A DNA stretch of 64,000 bases from DASSBG01 sp035699085 (GCA_035699085.1 DASSBG010000001.1:19075-83074); one strand, 5' to 3'; shown: positions 1-9,443, numbered from the stretch's first letter. Program-made: numbers and translations. The notes: a model not told the origin generated them from the letters alone.

Positions 1-785
1 CCCATCGGGTGTCCAGCGCCGGCCACCTGATCCACGACCTCAATTCGGTCAGCCAGGTCTCGGCCAACATCGCCGCGCGCCAGGTCCGCTTCGACCACCC
101 CGGCGCCAACAGCCCCGACTACGAGCGCTACGACATCTACGCCGGCTATAGCCGAGCGCTGTCCCGCTTCAATCTCGACCTCGCCGCCGGCTACACCAAG
201 CTCGACCTGCACGACGGCGCCGACGACGACCGCGGCGCGCTGCTGCGCGCCGGCCTGCGCTGGCAGCCCAGCGACCGCAACCGCTTCACCCTCGACTGGG
301 AGCGCCAGCTCACCGACGCCGCCGAAACCCTCGCGCTGCAGCGCCAGACGCTGGGCGTGCCGCCGACCGAGATTGCCCTGGGCAACGCCACCGTCAGTCC
401 CGAGACCTTCCTGCAACGGCGCACGGACCTGAGTTGGGAGCACACCGGCACCCGCTTTGGCTGGTCCCTGTCGACCTTCCTGTTCGACCGCGACTACAGC
501 AACGCGCCGCAACTCGACCAGCACGGCCACGGCATCGACGGCACGCTTTCCTGGCAGGTGCGGCCGCGCTTGTCGCTGGGCCTGTTCGGCAACTATCGCA
601 AGCGCCATTTCGACCTGCCGGGCAGCACCTACCGCGACGCCACCCTGGGTGGCAGCGTCGGTTACCAGCTCAGCCAGCACTTGAGCTGGCACCTCGATCT
701 CACCCACTATCGCCGCACCAGCAACCTCACGGTCGGCGGCACAACGCAGAACATCGTTTATTTCTGGATCGCCTGGACCCGCTGA
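1..785 (+). CDS. Outer-membrane beta-barrel protein of a polysaccharide locus, C-terminal part (5' end outside window)
   Basis: The reading frame is open from the left edge and ends at a TGA at 783-785, so only about the last 260 residues are present. They are a run of alternating polar and hydrophobic strands rich in Tyr, Trp, Arg and Asp (for example YDIYAGYSR, WSLSTFLFDRD), typical of a transmembrane beta-barrel of the BBP2/EpsL type found with exopolysaccharide export genes. The last strand ends in YFWIAWTR, compatible with a BAM-type terminal signal. galE follows after 21 bp and is probably co-transcribed, which supports a role in export of a surface polysaccharide. The GTG at 9 is an internal codon, not a supported start. 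Family assignment is by strand pattern and context only. Confidence 0.6.
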   Translation, partial: HRVSSAGHLIHDLNSVSQVSANIAARQVRFDHPGANSPDYERYDIYAGYSRALSRFNLDLAAGYTKLDLHDGADDDRGALLRAGLRWQPSDRNRFTLDWERQLTDAAETLALQRQTLGVPPTEIALGNATVSPETFLQRRTDLSWEHTGTRFGWSLSTFLFDRDYSNAPQLDQHGHGIDGTLSWQVRPRLSLGLFGNYRKRHFDLPGSTYRDATLGGSVGYQLSQHLSWHLDLTHYRRTSNLTVGGTTQNIVYFWIAWTR

Positions 786-806
786 GCGGACGGGGAGGAG
801 CACGCA

Positions 807-1808
807 ATGACAATCATGGTAACTGGCGGCGCCGGCTACATCGGCAGCCATGTGGTGCAACAGCTGGACGCGCGCGGCGAGCGCGTGCTGGTGCTGGACA
901 ATCTCTCGACCGGCTTTCGCGATGCCGTCGGCAACGCCGAGCTGGTGGTCGGCGACGTCGGCGACACGGCGCTGGTCGACCGCCTGCTGCGCCAATACGA
1001 GGTACGCACGGTGATGCATTTCGCCGCCTGGACGCAGGTCGGCGAATCGGTCAGCGACCCGCTCAAGTACTACGGCAACAACACCTGCAAGACGCGCAAC
1101 CTGCTGGAGAGCTGCACGCGCGCCGGCCTCGAGGAGTTCGTGTTCTCGTCCAGCGCCGCGGTCTACGGCATGCCCGCCACCGGCACCGCCAACGAGACCA
1201 CGCCGACCCAGCCGATCAACCCCTACGGCAGCTCCAAGCTGATGTCGGAGGTGATGTTGCGCGATACCAGCGCCGCCGGTTCGTTGCGTCATGTGGCGCT
1301 GCGCTACTTCAACGTGGCCGGCTGCGATGGCGGCGGACGGATCGGCCAGTCGACACCGCACGCGACGCTGCTGATCAAGGTGGCCTGCGAGCATGCGCTG
1401 GGCAAGCGGCCGCAGCTTGCGATCTTCGGTACCGACTACGACACGCCGGACGGCACCTGCATCCGCGACTACATCCACGTGGAGGACCTGGCCGACGCGC
1501 ACATCCGCGCGCTCGACTACCTGCGCGGTGGCGGCGACTCGATCACCCTCAACTGCGGCTACGGCCACGGCTACAGCGTGCGCGAAGTCATCGACACCGT
1601 GCGGCGCATCAGCGGAAAACCGCTGAACGTGGTCGAGCAGGGGCGGCGACCGGGCGATCCACCGGTGCTGGTGGCGCGCGCCGAGCGGCTGCGCGAGGTG
1701 TTGCACTGGCAGCCGCGGCATGACGATCTCGATTACATCGTGAAGACTGCGCTGGCCTGGGAACGCACGCTGGCGCAGCGCGCCGGCGGCGTGGCGGAGC
1801 CGGTGTAG
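807..1808 (+). CDS. galE: UDP-glucose 4-epimerase
   Basis: Interconverts UDP-glucose and UDP-galactose in the cytoplasm, supplying galactose units for surface polysaccharide. The 333-residue protein has the usual family length. The NAD-binding Rossmann motif GGAGYIG is at residues 7-13, the serine strand FVFSSSAAVYG around 111-121, and the YxxxK catalytic pair is Tyr140/Lys144 in NPYGSSK. A C-terminal sugar-nucleotide domain contains RDYIHVEDLADAH. The ATG at 807 is preceded by a strong GGGGAGGAG ribosome site. It lies 21 bp after an outer-membrane barrel gene and is followed by GGGACCC repeats. An extended SDR epimerase of another sugar nucleotide is possible, but the overall match to GalE is good. 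Confidence 0.9.
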   Translation: MTIMVTGGAGYIGSHVVQQLDARGERVLVLDNLSTGFRDAVGNAELVVGDVGDTALVDRLLRQYEVRTVMHFAAWTQVGESVSDPLKYYGNNTCKTRNLLESCTRAGLEEFVFSSSAAVYGMPATGTANETTPTQPINPYGSSKLMSEVMLRDTSAAGSLRHVALRYFNVAGCDGGGRIGQSTPHATLLIKVACEHALGKRPQLAIFGTDYDTPDGTCIRDYIHVEDLADAHIRALDYLRGGGDSITLNCGYGHGYSVREVIDTVRRISGKPLNVVEQGRRPGDPPVLVARAERLREVLHWQPRHDDLDYIVKTALAWERTLAQRAGGVAEPV

Positions 1809-1810
1809 CC

Positions 1811-1828
1811 GGGACCCGGGACCCGGGA
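1811..1828. repeat. Short GGGACCC tandem repeat after galE
   Basis: Two and a half head-to-tail copies of the 7-bp unit GGGACCC begin 2 bp after the galE stop. The same unit occurs four times inside the end of phoH and, inverted, four times inside the start of ybeY. Confidence 0.75.
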
Positions 1829-1866
1829 AAGACTACGGCGGGGAGCGCCTGAGCACGGGAGCGTCG

Positions 1867-3024
1867 TCAGGCGACGCTGCGGCGTGAGCGCGCGCTCAAC
1901 GCAGGTTGGCGCGGGGCCAGCGACAGGTAGAGCTCGTGGATGCGCGAAGCGTACTGGTCCTGGTCAAAGCACCGGCGCGCGCGGTCCATGCCATTGTGGA
2001 CCAGGCGCTGGCGCCGCACCGGGTCGTGCAGCAGGGCCGCCAGCGCGTCACTGATCGCCTGCGCGTCCGGCGTCGGTACCAGGCAGCCGCACTCGTTGTC
2101 GACCACCACGTCGGGAATGCCGCCGATGGCCGGCGCGACCACCGCCGCACCACAAGCCATGGCTTCCGCCAGTACCAGGCCAAAGGCCTCTTCGCGGGCG
2201 CCGTGGACGAACAGGTCGAAGCCCTGGAACCAGCGCTGCGGTTCGGCCTGGAAGCCGACCAAGTGTATGCGTGAGGCAAATTCGGCGCTGATGCCGGCGC
2301 GCAGGTTGCGCTCCTGCACCGGCGTGCCCTGCCCCAGCACCACCAGCGCCAGGCGCGCCTGCGGCTGCGCGCGGCACAGGCGCTGGAAGGCGTCGATGAC
2401 GATGTCCAGGCCCTTCTCGCGCCCGTAGTGGCCGGCGGCACCGATGATGCAGGTGTCCTCGTCGACGCCCAGCTCGGCGCGCAGTTGCGCGTGACGCACC
2501 GGCGCGGCGTGGAACCGCACAAGGTCCACGCCCAGCGGCACGCACAGCACCTTGCCCGGCGCCACGCGGTTTCGCGTCACGTAGTGCTGCCTGCGCGCCT
2601 GCGACGCCGTGACGATGGCCCGGGTCCTCAGGCCGGCCAGCTGGTTGCGCACGCGGTCGCTGAGGCTCGCCTCCTCGAAATCCAGGCTGCGGTGGTAGCT
2701 CATCATCAGCGGCGTGCGGCCAAACGGCATGGCCAGGGCACAGGTCGCTTGGCTGGCGGCGTCGTGCGTGTGCAGCAGGTCGATGCGGTGGGTACTGCAG
2801 TATCGGCGCAGCCGATGCAGGGCGACCACGTCGAACAGCCTGTGGCGGTGCAGGTTGATGCTGTCGGCGAACACGTCCTCACGCTCGCCCGGCTCGCAGC
2901 CGTAATCGTCGAGGCAGCACAGCGAGCTGGTGACGCCGCGCGTGGCCAGGCCGTGGCAGAGACTGGTTATTGCCTGCCGCCGTCCGCCACGGCTGAAGGA
3001 TAGTGTGACGTGGAGAACGTTCAT
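1867..3024 (-). CDS. Glycosyltransferase family 4 protein
   Basis: A 385-residue GT-B glycosyltransferase, probably transferring a sugar from a nucleotide donor in polysaccharide or glycolipid assembly. The N-terminus MNVLHVTLSFSRGGRR is the usual first strand and glycine-rich loop of GT4 enzymes. The C-terminal half carries GHYGREKGLD (donor site) and the E-x7-E signature in EEAFGLVLAEAMACG around residue 280, followed by GGIPDVV. An upstream in-frame ATG at 3093 would add 23 residues that do not fit the family, so the ATG at 3024 is preferred. The gene runs opposite to galE and is divergent from the methyltransferase at 3176. Donor and acceptor cannot be told from sequence. Confidence 0.8.
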   Translation of the reverse strand: MNVLHVTLSFSRGGRRQAITSLCHGLATRGVTSSLCCLDDYGCEPGEREDVFADSINLHRHRLFDVVALHRLRRYCSTHRIDLLHTHDAASQATCALAMPFGRTPLMMSYHRSLDFEEASLSDRVRNQLAGLRTRAIVTASQARRQHYVTRNRVAPGKVLCVPLGVDLVRFHAAPVRHAQLRAELGVDEDTCIIGAAGHYGREKGLDIVIDAFQRLCRAQPQARLALVVLGQGTPVQERNLRAGISAEFASRIHLVGFQAEPQRWFQGFDLFVHGAREEAFGLVLAEAMACGAAVVAPAIGGIPDVVVDNECGCLVPTPDAQAISDALAALLHDPVRRQRLVHNGMDRARRCFDQDQYASRIHELYLSLAPRQPALSARSRRSVA

Positions 3025-3175
3025 GGCACCCCGCAGAACCGTTGCCCCATGGTGCGATGCCGCCGCCAACTGGCGCATGAACGCACCGGTCAACCGGCGT
3101 TGCGCGGTTCAGCGCCAGTGATGGGGCTCTCCGTCAGCATCTACGCCACTCAAGCGGTGCACGGAGCGGGCGCGG

Positions 3176-3916
3176 ATGACGGACACGGGACTGGCGGAGG
3201 TGGAACGGCCGGGGGCTCGCAGCCCGCAAGCACGAGCAGGTGCGTGCGCGCCACTGCATTTTCGCCGTGATGCCGCGCCCGACCCGCACCAGTTGCGGCG
3301 GCGGGCGGTGGTGCTCGCGATGCTGCGCGAGGTTCCCGGCACGCTGCTGGACTACGGCTGCGGCTATGGCGACCTGACCTGGGCCATGGCGGTCGGCCGG
3401 CCGCGCGCAGTCGGCGTCGATGTCGATGCCGGCCGCATTGATTTTGCGCGTGCACATTACGCGCCGCTGCAGTTCGCGCACTGCCGCGAACACGGCCTGG
3501 ATTTCCCCGACGCCAGCTTTGACGTCGTCACTTCCGTGGTGGTGACGCCGTTCGTGCCGGATGTCGATGGCTACCTGCGCGAGGCGAGGCGCGTGCTGAC
3601 GCCCGGCGGGCACCTGCTGCTGGCAACGCGCGCCCCGCAGTGGCTGCGGCGTACGGCCTGGCGGCTGCGCGGCCGTGGGCCACGCATGCCGATGCCGGGC
3701 AGCGAACGCTTGCACCAGCACGATGCGCGCCAGGCCGCCGCGCTGCTCGATCGCCACGGCTTCACCATCGTGCGCCGCGGCGCGCTCTATGATCCGCCCT
3801 TCAGCGACCGCCGCAACCTTGTCGATGTCGCCGGCGGCGCCATCGAGCTGATGGCGTCGTGCCTGCACTGGCACGGTGCATCGCAGTATCCCGTGTTCCT
3901 CGCCCGCAAGCGCTGA
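3176..3916 (+). CDS. Class I SAM-dependent methyltransferase
   Basis: A 246-residue soluble methyltransferase. Motif I, LLDYGCGYGDL, is at about residues 57-67, the acidic end of strand 2 is VGVDVD near 79-84, and motif IV-V is followed by the typical post-core strand VLTPGGHLLLATRAP. The fold is the Methyltransf_11 type used on small molecules, lipids or sugars. It is divergent from the GT4 gene and closes the polysaccharide-related block; the next gene, dxs, is convergent with only 24 bp between stops. The substrate is unknown; methylation of a glycan or isoprenoid intermediate is a guess from context. Confidence 0.75.
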   Translation: MTDTGLAEVERPGARSPQARAGACAPLHFRRDAAPDPHQLRRRAVVLAMLREVPGTLLDYGCGYGDLTWAMAVGRPRAVGVDVDAGRIDFARAHYAPLQFAHCREHGLDFPDASFDVVTSVVVTPFVPDVDGYLREARRVLTPGGHLLLATRAPQWLRRTAWRLRGRGPRMPMPGSERLHQHDARQAAALLDRHGFTIVRRGALYDPPFSDRRNLVDVAGGAIELMASCLHWHGASQYPVFLARKR

Positions 3917-3940
3917 GCGCCGCGACACGGCCTGCCCGCC

Positions 3941-5773
3941 CTACGGCGCGGCGGGGCCCGACGGCTGATTGCTGGCGGCTTCCCTGTTCCCGATGCTCCG
4001 CCGGATACCGGCGCTGTCGAGCCCGGCCTCGGCCAGCAGTTCCTCGCGGCTGGCATGGTCGAGGAAACGGTCAGGCAGGCCCAGGTGCAGCAGCGGCATC
4101 TGGATGCCCTGCGCGGCGAGCCACTCGGCCACGCCGGCACCGGCGCCACCGGCGACCACGTTATCCTCGATGGTGACGAAGGCCTCGTGCGTCGCCGCCA
4201 GCTCGTGCAGCAATGCCTCGTCCAGCGGCTTGACGAAGCGCATGTCGACAAGGCTGGCGTCGAGTTCCTCGGCAACCGGTGCGGCGGCGGCCAGCGGCGC
4301 GCCAAACACCAGCAACGCGGTACCCCGGCCGCGGCGCAGCCAGCGCGCCTTGCCCACCGGCACCGCATCAAGGCCGACCCCGGCCGCCATGCCGGGGCCG
4401 CTGCCGCGCGGGTAGCGCACGGCCGCGGGCCCGTCGTGGCCGAAGCCGGTGCTCAGCAGCAGGCGGCATTCGGCCTCGTCGCTCGGCGCCATCACCAGCA
4501 TGTTGGGCACGCTGCGCAGGTAGCTCAAATCGAAGCTGCCGGCGTGGGTTGGCCCGTCCGGCCCGACCACGCCGGCGCGGTCGATCGCGAACAGCACCGG
4601 CAGGTTCTGCAGGGCGACGTCGTGGATCAGCTGGTCGAAGCCGCGCTGCAGGAAGGTCGAGTAGATCGCGACCACCGGCTTGACGCCGGCGCAGGCCATG
4701 CCGGCCGCCAGCGTCACTGCGTGCTGTTCGGCGATGCCGACATCGAAATAGCGATCCGGGTACAGCTGCGAGAAACGCACCAGCCCGGACCCTTCGCGCA
4801 TCGCCGGGGTGATCGCGCGCAGGCGCGGTTCGGCCGCGGCCATGTCGCACAGCCAGTCGCCGAACACGGAGGTCCAGCTCGGCTTGCCTGGAACCGAAAC
4901 CACACCCGCCAGCGGATCGAACGGGCCGACCGCGTGGTAGGTGATCTGCGCCTGTTCCGCCGGCGCGTAGCCCTTGCCCTTGGTGGTGACGACGTGCAGC
5001 AGCCGCGGCCCGTGCCGGGCCTGCTGGCGGCGCAGCGCAGCCAGCAGGGCCGGCAGGTCGTGGCCGTCGACAGGACCGTCGCAAGCAAAGCCGAGCGATT
5101 CGAAAAAGCTTGCCGCGGAGCCGCCCCGCCCTGCACCGCCGTCGCCGTCTTCGGTGGCAGCCGATGGCTGCACGGCGCGCGCCAGCAGCCGGCTCAGCGC
5201 ACCGCTGTTCTCGCTGATCGACATGCCGTTGTCATTGAGCACCACCAGCAGGTCGGCACCGATATCCCCGGCGTGATTAAGCGCCTCGAAGGCCATGCCG
5301 CCACCCAGCGCGCCGTCGCCGATCACCGCCACCATGGCCGGCACGGGGGCTGCGCCGGCGTGCGCCAGCAACATGCCGAGCGCGGCGGAGATCGAGGTCG
5401 AGGCGTGACCGACGCCGAAGCTGTCGAAGCCGCTTTCCTCGCGGCGTGGAAACGGCGCCAGCCCGTGCTTGCGCTTGATGCTGGTGATGCGGTCGCGCCG
5501 CCCCGTCAGGATCTTGTGCGGGTAGGTCTGGTGGCCCACGTCCCAGACCAGCTGGTCGCGCGGCGTATCGTAAAGGTAGTGCAGCGCCACCGTCAGCTCG
5601 ACCACGCCCAGCCCGGCGCCGAAATGGCCACCGCAGCGCGCCACCGACTCGATGAGGTAGGCGCGCAACTCGGCTGCCAGGGCAGGCAGCTCGGCCTCGG
5701 CCAGGCGCCGCAGGTCAGCCGGCGAGTCAATCTGCGCCAACAGCGGATAGCGGGCGGTGTCCATGGCCATCAT
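3941..5773 (-). CDS. dxs: 1-deoxy-D-xylulose-5-phosphate synthase
   Basis: Condenses pyruvate and glyceraldehyde-3-phosphate, the first step of the MEP isoprenoid pathway and a source for thiamine and pyridoxal. The protein of about 610 residues is close to the usual length. It shows WDVGHQTYPHKILTGRRD, the thiamine diphosphate motif GDGALGGGM with a downstream LNDN, and the transketolase-like pyrimidine domain with GIAEQHAVTLAAGMA. Start codons at 5773, 5770 and 5764 are all possible (MMAMDTARYP); none has a clear ribosome site. The frame remains open upstream through the antisense of the channel gene, but that extension has no dxs similarity. It is 38 bp downstream of the CLC channel gene and may be read with it. 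Confidence 0.93.
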   Translation of the reverse strand: MMAMDTARYPLLAQIDSPADLRRLAEAELPALAAELRAYLIESVARCGGHFGAGLGVVELTVALHYLYDTPRDQLVWDVGHQTYPHKILTGRRDRITSIKRKHGLAPFPRREESGFDSFGVGHASTSISAALGMLLAHAGAAPVPAMVAVIGDGALGGGMAFEALNHAGDIGADLLVVLNDNGMSISENSGALSRLLARAVQPSAATEDGDGGAGRGGSAASFFESLGFACDGPVDGHDLPALLAALRRQQARHGPRLLHVVTTKGKGYAPAEQAQITYHAVGPFDPLAGVVSVPGKPSWTSVFGDWLCDMAAAEPRLRAITPAMREGSGLVRFSQLYPDRYFDVGIAEQHAVTLAAGMACAGVKPVVAIYSTFLQRGFDQLIHDVALQNLPVLFAIDRAGVVGPDGPTHAGSFDLSYLRSVPNMLVMAPSDEAECRLLLSTGFGHDGPAAVRYPRGSGPGMAAGVGLDAVPVGKARWLRRGRGTALLVFGAPLAAAAPVAEELDASLVDMRFVKPLDEALLHELAATHEAFVTIEDNVVAGGAGAGVAEWLAAQGIQMPLLHLGLPDRFLDHASREELLAEAGLDSAGIRRSIGNREAASNQPSGPAAP

Positions 5774-5811
5774 TGTTGGCGCAGCCACCATCGCCGGCAA
5801 GCCGCGCGGGC

Positions 5812-7707
5812 TCAGCGACGGCCGGCGCGTGGCGCGCGGTGCAGCATCTGGTGCCAGCGCAGGTAGCGTGACGCGCTGCTGGTTTCGCGCAGGCGCCGGG
5901 CGTGCGCGCTGAGCACATCGCCGCGGGTGAGGATGCCGAGCAGCGCGTACGGCGGCTCGCGGCTGACCACCATCAGCCGGCCGACATTGCCGGCGACCAT
6001 GTGGTCGGCAGCTTCGCGCAGCGAGTGGTTGGGGTGGACCACGATCGGCGGGCGCTTGAGCATGTCGCCGATGTGGCGGATGCCTGGGACGTCCGGATCG
6101 AGCAGGTCGCGGCGCGTCAGCACGCCGCGCACGCGGCCGGTGTCGTCGAGCACGGGGTAGCCCTGGTGCTGCGCCGCCTCGCTGCCCCGCATCAGCCAGC
6201 GCCGCACCTCGTCCAGCTCGTCCGAGCTCTTCAGGGTGACGACTCCATGGCTCATCGCGTCGCCGACGGCCACCTGGTCGAGATAGTCCGCGGCGTATTC
6301 GGAGGGCACGCGCACGCCGCGGCGCGCGATCTTCTCGGTCATGATCGTGTTGCGCATGAACAGGCCCGAGATCAGGTAGGCCGCCGCGCAGCCGCCAAGC
6401 AGCGGCAGCAGGCCGTGCATGGCGTGGGTTGTCTCGAGGGCGAAGACGATCGAGGTCAGCAGCGCGCGCGATGAACCGGCAAAAATGGCCGCCATGCCGA
6501 CCAGCGCCGCCATCCGCGGATCGATCCCGAGCCCCGGCGCCACCATCACGCCGCCGATGCCGACCAGCGCACCGAAGGCGCCGCCGATGGTGAACAACGG
6601 CGCCAGCGTGCCTCCCGAGGTACCGCTGCCGAGCGCGATGGACCACGAGATGAATTTCATCACGCAGAGCATCGCCAGGGTCGTGACGCCGAAGTGCCCG
6701 GAGACGATCGCGTCGATGTTGCTGTAGCCGACGCCCAGGGTGCGCGGCGCGAAGTAGCCGACGATGCCGACCGCCAGGCCACCGATTGCAGGCCACCACA
6801 TCCAGTGGAACGGCAGCTTGTCGAAGCCGTCCTCGATGGCGTAGCAGACCCAGGTGGCGCCGATGCTGACCAGGCCCAGCAACGCCCCCAGCGCGACATA
6901 GCAGGCCAGCGCCGAGCCGCCGGGTTGCACCAGCGCGGGCATGGCGAAGACCGCGTGGCTGCCGACCATGGCGTAGCGTACGCCGGTGGCGGTGAAGGCA
7001 GCCAGCGCCACCGGGATCAGCGAGCGCGGCCGCAGTTCGAACAGCAGCAGCTCCACGGCCAGGATCAGCGCCGCCAGCGGCGAGCCGAACACCGCCGCCA
7101 TGCCAGCCGCCGCGCCCGCCGACAGCAGCACCTTGCGCTCGGCCGCCGTGACCCGCAGCAACTGGCCGATCAGCGAGCCCAGCGCGCCGCCGGTGGCGAT
7201 GATCGGGCCCTCGGCGCCGAACGGCCCACCGGTGCCGATGGCGATGGCCGAGGAGATCGGCTTCAGCAGGGTCACGCGCGGCGCGATCTTGGACTCGTTG
7301 AGCAGCACCTGCTCCATCGCCTCCGGGATGCCGTGCCCGCGGATCGCCTGCGAGCCCCAGCGCGCCATCACGCCGACCAGCAGGCCGCCGATCACCGGCA
7401 CGCCGATCACCCACAGGCCCAGCCGGTTGTGCTCCGGCGAGGAGAATGCAGTCGACACGCGGCCGTAAAACGCCAGGTTGGTGATCAGGCCGATCAGGTC
7501 GATCAGCAGGTGGGCGACCAGCGCCGTGGCCACCGCCAGCAGCACCGCCAGCACGGTGACGAAGACCACGCGATGGTCGATCAGCGTCGACTTCCGCGGT
7601 ACCTGCGCGACGTCCAGTACCGCGCCCAGCGCCGGCGCGATCGGCAGTGCATCGGTGCTTCCCGCCACCCGTACGTCGTCCAGTCCGTTGCCGCGTTCCT
7701 CAGCCAT
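5812..7707 (-). CDS. CLC-family chloride channel/transporter with C-terminal CBS pair
   Basis: A 631-residue inner-membrane protein with about ten or more hydrophobic segments (residues ~50-440) and a cytoplasmic pair of CBS domains (~480-600), the latter often a nucleotide sensor. CLC filter motifs are visible: GHGIPE in place of the common GSGIP, GTGGPFGAEGP containing the gating glutamate (GAEGP), and SGGTLAP in place of GxFxP. Retention of the gating Glu is compatible with H+/Cl- exchange as well as channel activity. The start ATG at 7707 overlaps the 3' end of purK by 8 bp, suggesting translational coupling. The His replacing Ser in the first motif may alter anion selectivity. Confidence 0.88.
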   Translation of the reverse strand: MAEERGNGLDDVRVAGSTDALPIAPALGAVLDVAQVPRKSTLIDHRVVFVTVLAVLLAVATALVAHLLIDLIGLITNLAFYGRVSTAFSSPEHNRLGLWVIGVPVIGGLLVGVMARWGSQAIRGHGIPEAMEQVLLNESKIAPRVTLLKPISSAIAIGTGGPFGAEGPIIATGGALGSLIGQLLRVTAAERKVLLSAGAAAGMAAVFGSPLAALILAVELLLFELRPRSLIPVALAAFTATGVRYAMVGSHAVFAMPALVQPGGSALACYVALGALLGLVSIGATWVCYAIEDGFDKLPFHWMWWPAIGGLAVGIVGYFAPRTLGVGYSNIDAIVSGHFGVTTLAMLCVMKFISWSIALGSGTSGGTLAPLFTIGGAFGALVGIGGVMVAPGLGIDPRMAALVGMAAIFAGSSRALLTSIVFALETTHAMHGLLPLLGGCAAAYLISGLFMRNTIMTEKIARRGVRVPSEYAADYLDQVAVGDAMSHGVVTLKSSDELDEVRRWLMRGSEAAQHQGYPVLDDTGRVRGVLTRRDLLDPDVPGIRHIGDMLKRPPIVVHPNHSLREAADHMVAGNVGRLMVVSREPPYALLGILTRGDVLSAHARRLRETSSASRYLRWHQMLHRAPRAGRR

Positions 7708-8872
7708 GCCCCATCCCGTTGTCCAGCCACGCCGCCAGCGGCGCGATCTTGTCTTCGCAATCCAGTGCCTGCGCCGCCTGGCGCACGCGCGCGCGCAAGC
7801 TGTCGGCATCGGCGGCGCGCAGGGTGGCGTGGCCGAGCTTGCGGCCCGGCCGCGCGGCCTTGCCGTAGTCATGCCAGTGCGCGTCCGGCAGCGCCAGCAG
7901 CGGCGCCGACGGCGGCAGCTCGCCGATCCAGTTGAACATCAGGCTGGCGCCGTCGGCCCCGGTCGCGCCCAGCGGCCAGCCGAGCACCGCGCGTACGTGG
8001 TTCTCGAACTGGCTGGTCAGCGCGCCCTCGATGGTCCAGTGGCCGGAGTTGTGCACCCGCGGCGCCATTTCGTTGCCGAGCAGGCGCTGGCCCACAACGA
8101 ACAGCTCCAGCGCGAAGACCCCGACGTAATCGAGCCGCTCGGCCAGCGCCCGCGCGCGTTCCAGCGCCTGCCGCGCAATCGCCGGCGCCACCTCGGCCGG
8201 CGCCAGGCTCAGCGAGAGGATGCCATCGGCATGCCAGTTGCGGGTCAGCGGCCAGCTGCGGAAATCGCCGTCGCGGCCGCGCACGGCGACTACCGACAAT
8301 TCGCAATCAAACGGCACGAACGCCTCCAGCACCAGCCCGTGGACCTCCGCCTGCGCGCCCAGCGCGGCCCAGGCGGCGTCCGCGTCGTCGGCCGACCGCA
8401 GGCGATACTGGCCCTTGCCGTCGTAGCCCAGCCGCCGGGTCTTGAGGATGGCCGGCGCGCCAACCTGGTCCAGGGCACGGTCAAGCTCGGCGCGGCTTGC
8501 CACCGCCGCGTGCTCGGCGGTGTCCAGCCCGACCTCGGCGAACATGGCCTTCTCGGCCATGCGGTCCTGCGAAACGGCCAGCGCGCGCGGGTTCGGAAAC
8601 ACGGGCAGGCGGTCGCCCAGGGCGCTGAGGGTCTCGGCGGGCACGTTCTCGAAATCGAAGGTGGCGACGTCGGCGCGTCCGGCCAGTTCAGCCAGCGCCG
8701 CGGCATCGCGCCAGTCGGCGACGATCAGCGGCGCGACATCGCCGGCACAGGCGTCGGCGGCGCTGTCGAGCACCACGAAGCGGACGCCCAGCGGCGCGCC
8801 AGCCAACGCCAGCATGCGCGCCAGCTGGCCGCCACCAAGGATGCCGATGCAGGGTCCCGCGGTCGCGTTCAC
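7700..8872 (-). CDS. purK: N5-carboxyaminoimidazole ribonucleotide synthase
   Basis: ATP-dependent carboxylation of aminoimidazole ribonucleotide to N5-CAIR in de novo purine synthesis. The 390-residue ATP-grasp protein opens with CIGILGGGQLARMLA, the family's N-terminal signature, and has the ATP-grasp core LKTRRLGYDGKGQY and the metal-binding region NEMAPRVHNSGHWTIEGA. It overlaps purE by 4 bp (ATGA), so the two successive steps are translationally coupled, and its 3' end overlaps the channel gene by 8 bp. Confidence 0.95.
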   Translation of the reverse strand: MNATAGPCIGILGGGQLARMLALAGAPLGVRFVVLDSAADACAGDVAPLIVADWRDAAALAELAGRADVATFDFENVPAETLSALGDRLPVFPNPRALAVSQDRMAEKAMFAEVGLDTAEHAAVASRAELDRALDQVGAPAILKTRRLGYDGKGQYRLRSADDADAAWAALGAQAEVHGLVLEAFVPFDCELSVVAVRGRDGDFRSWPLTRNWHADGILSLSLAPAEVAPAIARQALERARALAERLDYVGVFALELFVVGQRLLGNEMAPRVHNSGHWTIEGALTSQFENHVRAVLGWPLGATGADGASLMFNWIGELPPSAPLLALPDAHWHDYGKAARPGRKLGHATLRAADADSLRARVRQAAQALDCEDKIAPLAAWLDNGMGHG

Positions 8873-9372
8873 GGCTGGCGCGGGTCCGGGTGGTCCAGCA
8901 CCTCGCTGCGCTGGCGCGCGCGCCAGGCGTCGAGCCGGGAAGCGAGTGCCGGGTCATCGCCGGCCAGCAGCGCGGCGGCAAACAGCGCGGCGTTCACGGC
9001 ACCGGCGCGGCCGATGGCGAAGCTGGCGACCGGCACGCCGGCCGGCATCTGCACGATCGACAGCAGTGAATCGAGGCCGTTCAGGGCGCGCGACGGCACC
9101 GGCACGCCCAGCACCGGCAGCGGCGTCTTGGCCGCCAGCATGCCGGGCAGATGGGCCGCACCGCCGGCACCGGCGATGATTGCCCGCAGGCCGCGATCGC
9201 GGGCCTGTTCGGCGTATTCGAACAGAAGGTCGGGCGTGCGGTGCGCCGAAACCACACGGGTCTCGCAGGCAACCTGCAGCGTTTCGAGCGCCTCGACGGC
9301 GTGCTGCATGGTGTCCCAATCCGACTGCGATCCCATCACCACGCCCACCCGCGGCGGCGTCGTTTGCGTCAT
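8869..9372 (-). CDS. purE: N5-carboxyaminoimidazole ribonucleotide mutase
   Basis: Moves the carboxyl group of N5-CAIR to give CAIR, the step after PurK. Class I PurE features are clear: GVVMGSQSDWDTM, the catalytic-loop motif VSAHRTPD and AGAGGAAHLPGM. The protein is 167 residues from the ATG at 9372 (MTQTTPPR); an ATG at 9387 adds five residues. A TACAAT -10 hexamer is visible on the minus strand at 9397-9402 but no convincing -35 box. It is divergent from the Trm112-like gene. Confidence 0.95.
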   Translation of the reverse strand: MTQTTPPRVGVVMGSQSDWDTMQHAVEALETLQVACETRVVSAHRTPDLLFEYAEQARDRGLRAIIAGAGGAAHLPGMLAAKTPLPVLGVPVPSRALNGLDSLLSIVQMPAGVPVASFAIGRAGAVNAALFAAALLAGDDPALASRLDAWRARQRSEVLDHPDPRQP

Positions 9373-9443
9373 AATCGGGGTGCCCAAAAAGGGGCTATTG
9401 TACGAATACCGCTACCGCTCTGCCCGCCTGCGCGAATTGGATC

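Noticed and set aside
4055..5866. 603-codon plus-strand frame over dxs
   Set aside because: Gln/His/Arg-rich antisense shadow of dxs with no recognisable domain.
3941..7414. 1157-codon frame suggesting a fusion upstream of dxs
   Set aside because: Only the last 610 codons match Dxs; the rest is an alternative frame of the CLC gene without stops because of high GC.
9397..9402. purE promoter
   Set aside because: A good TACAAT is present on the minus strand but there is no acceptable -35 box, so it was not listed as a feature.
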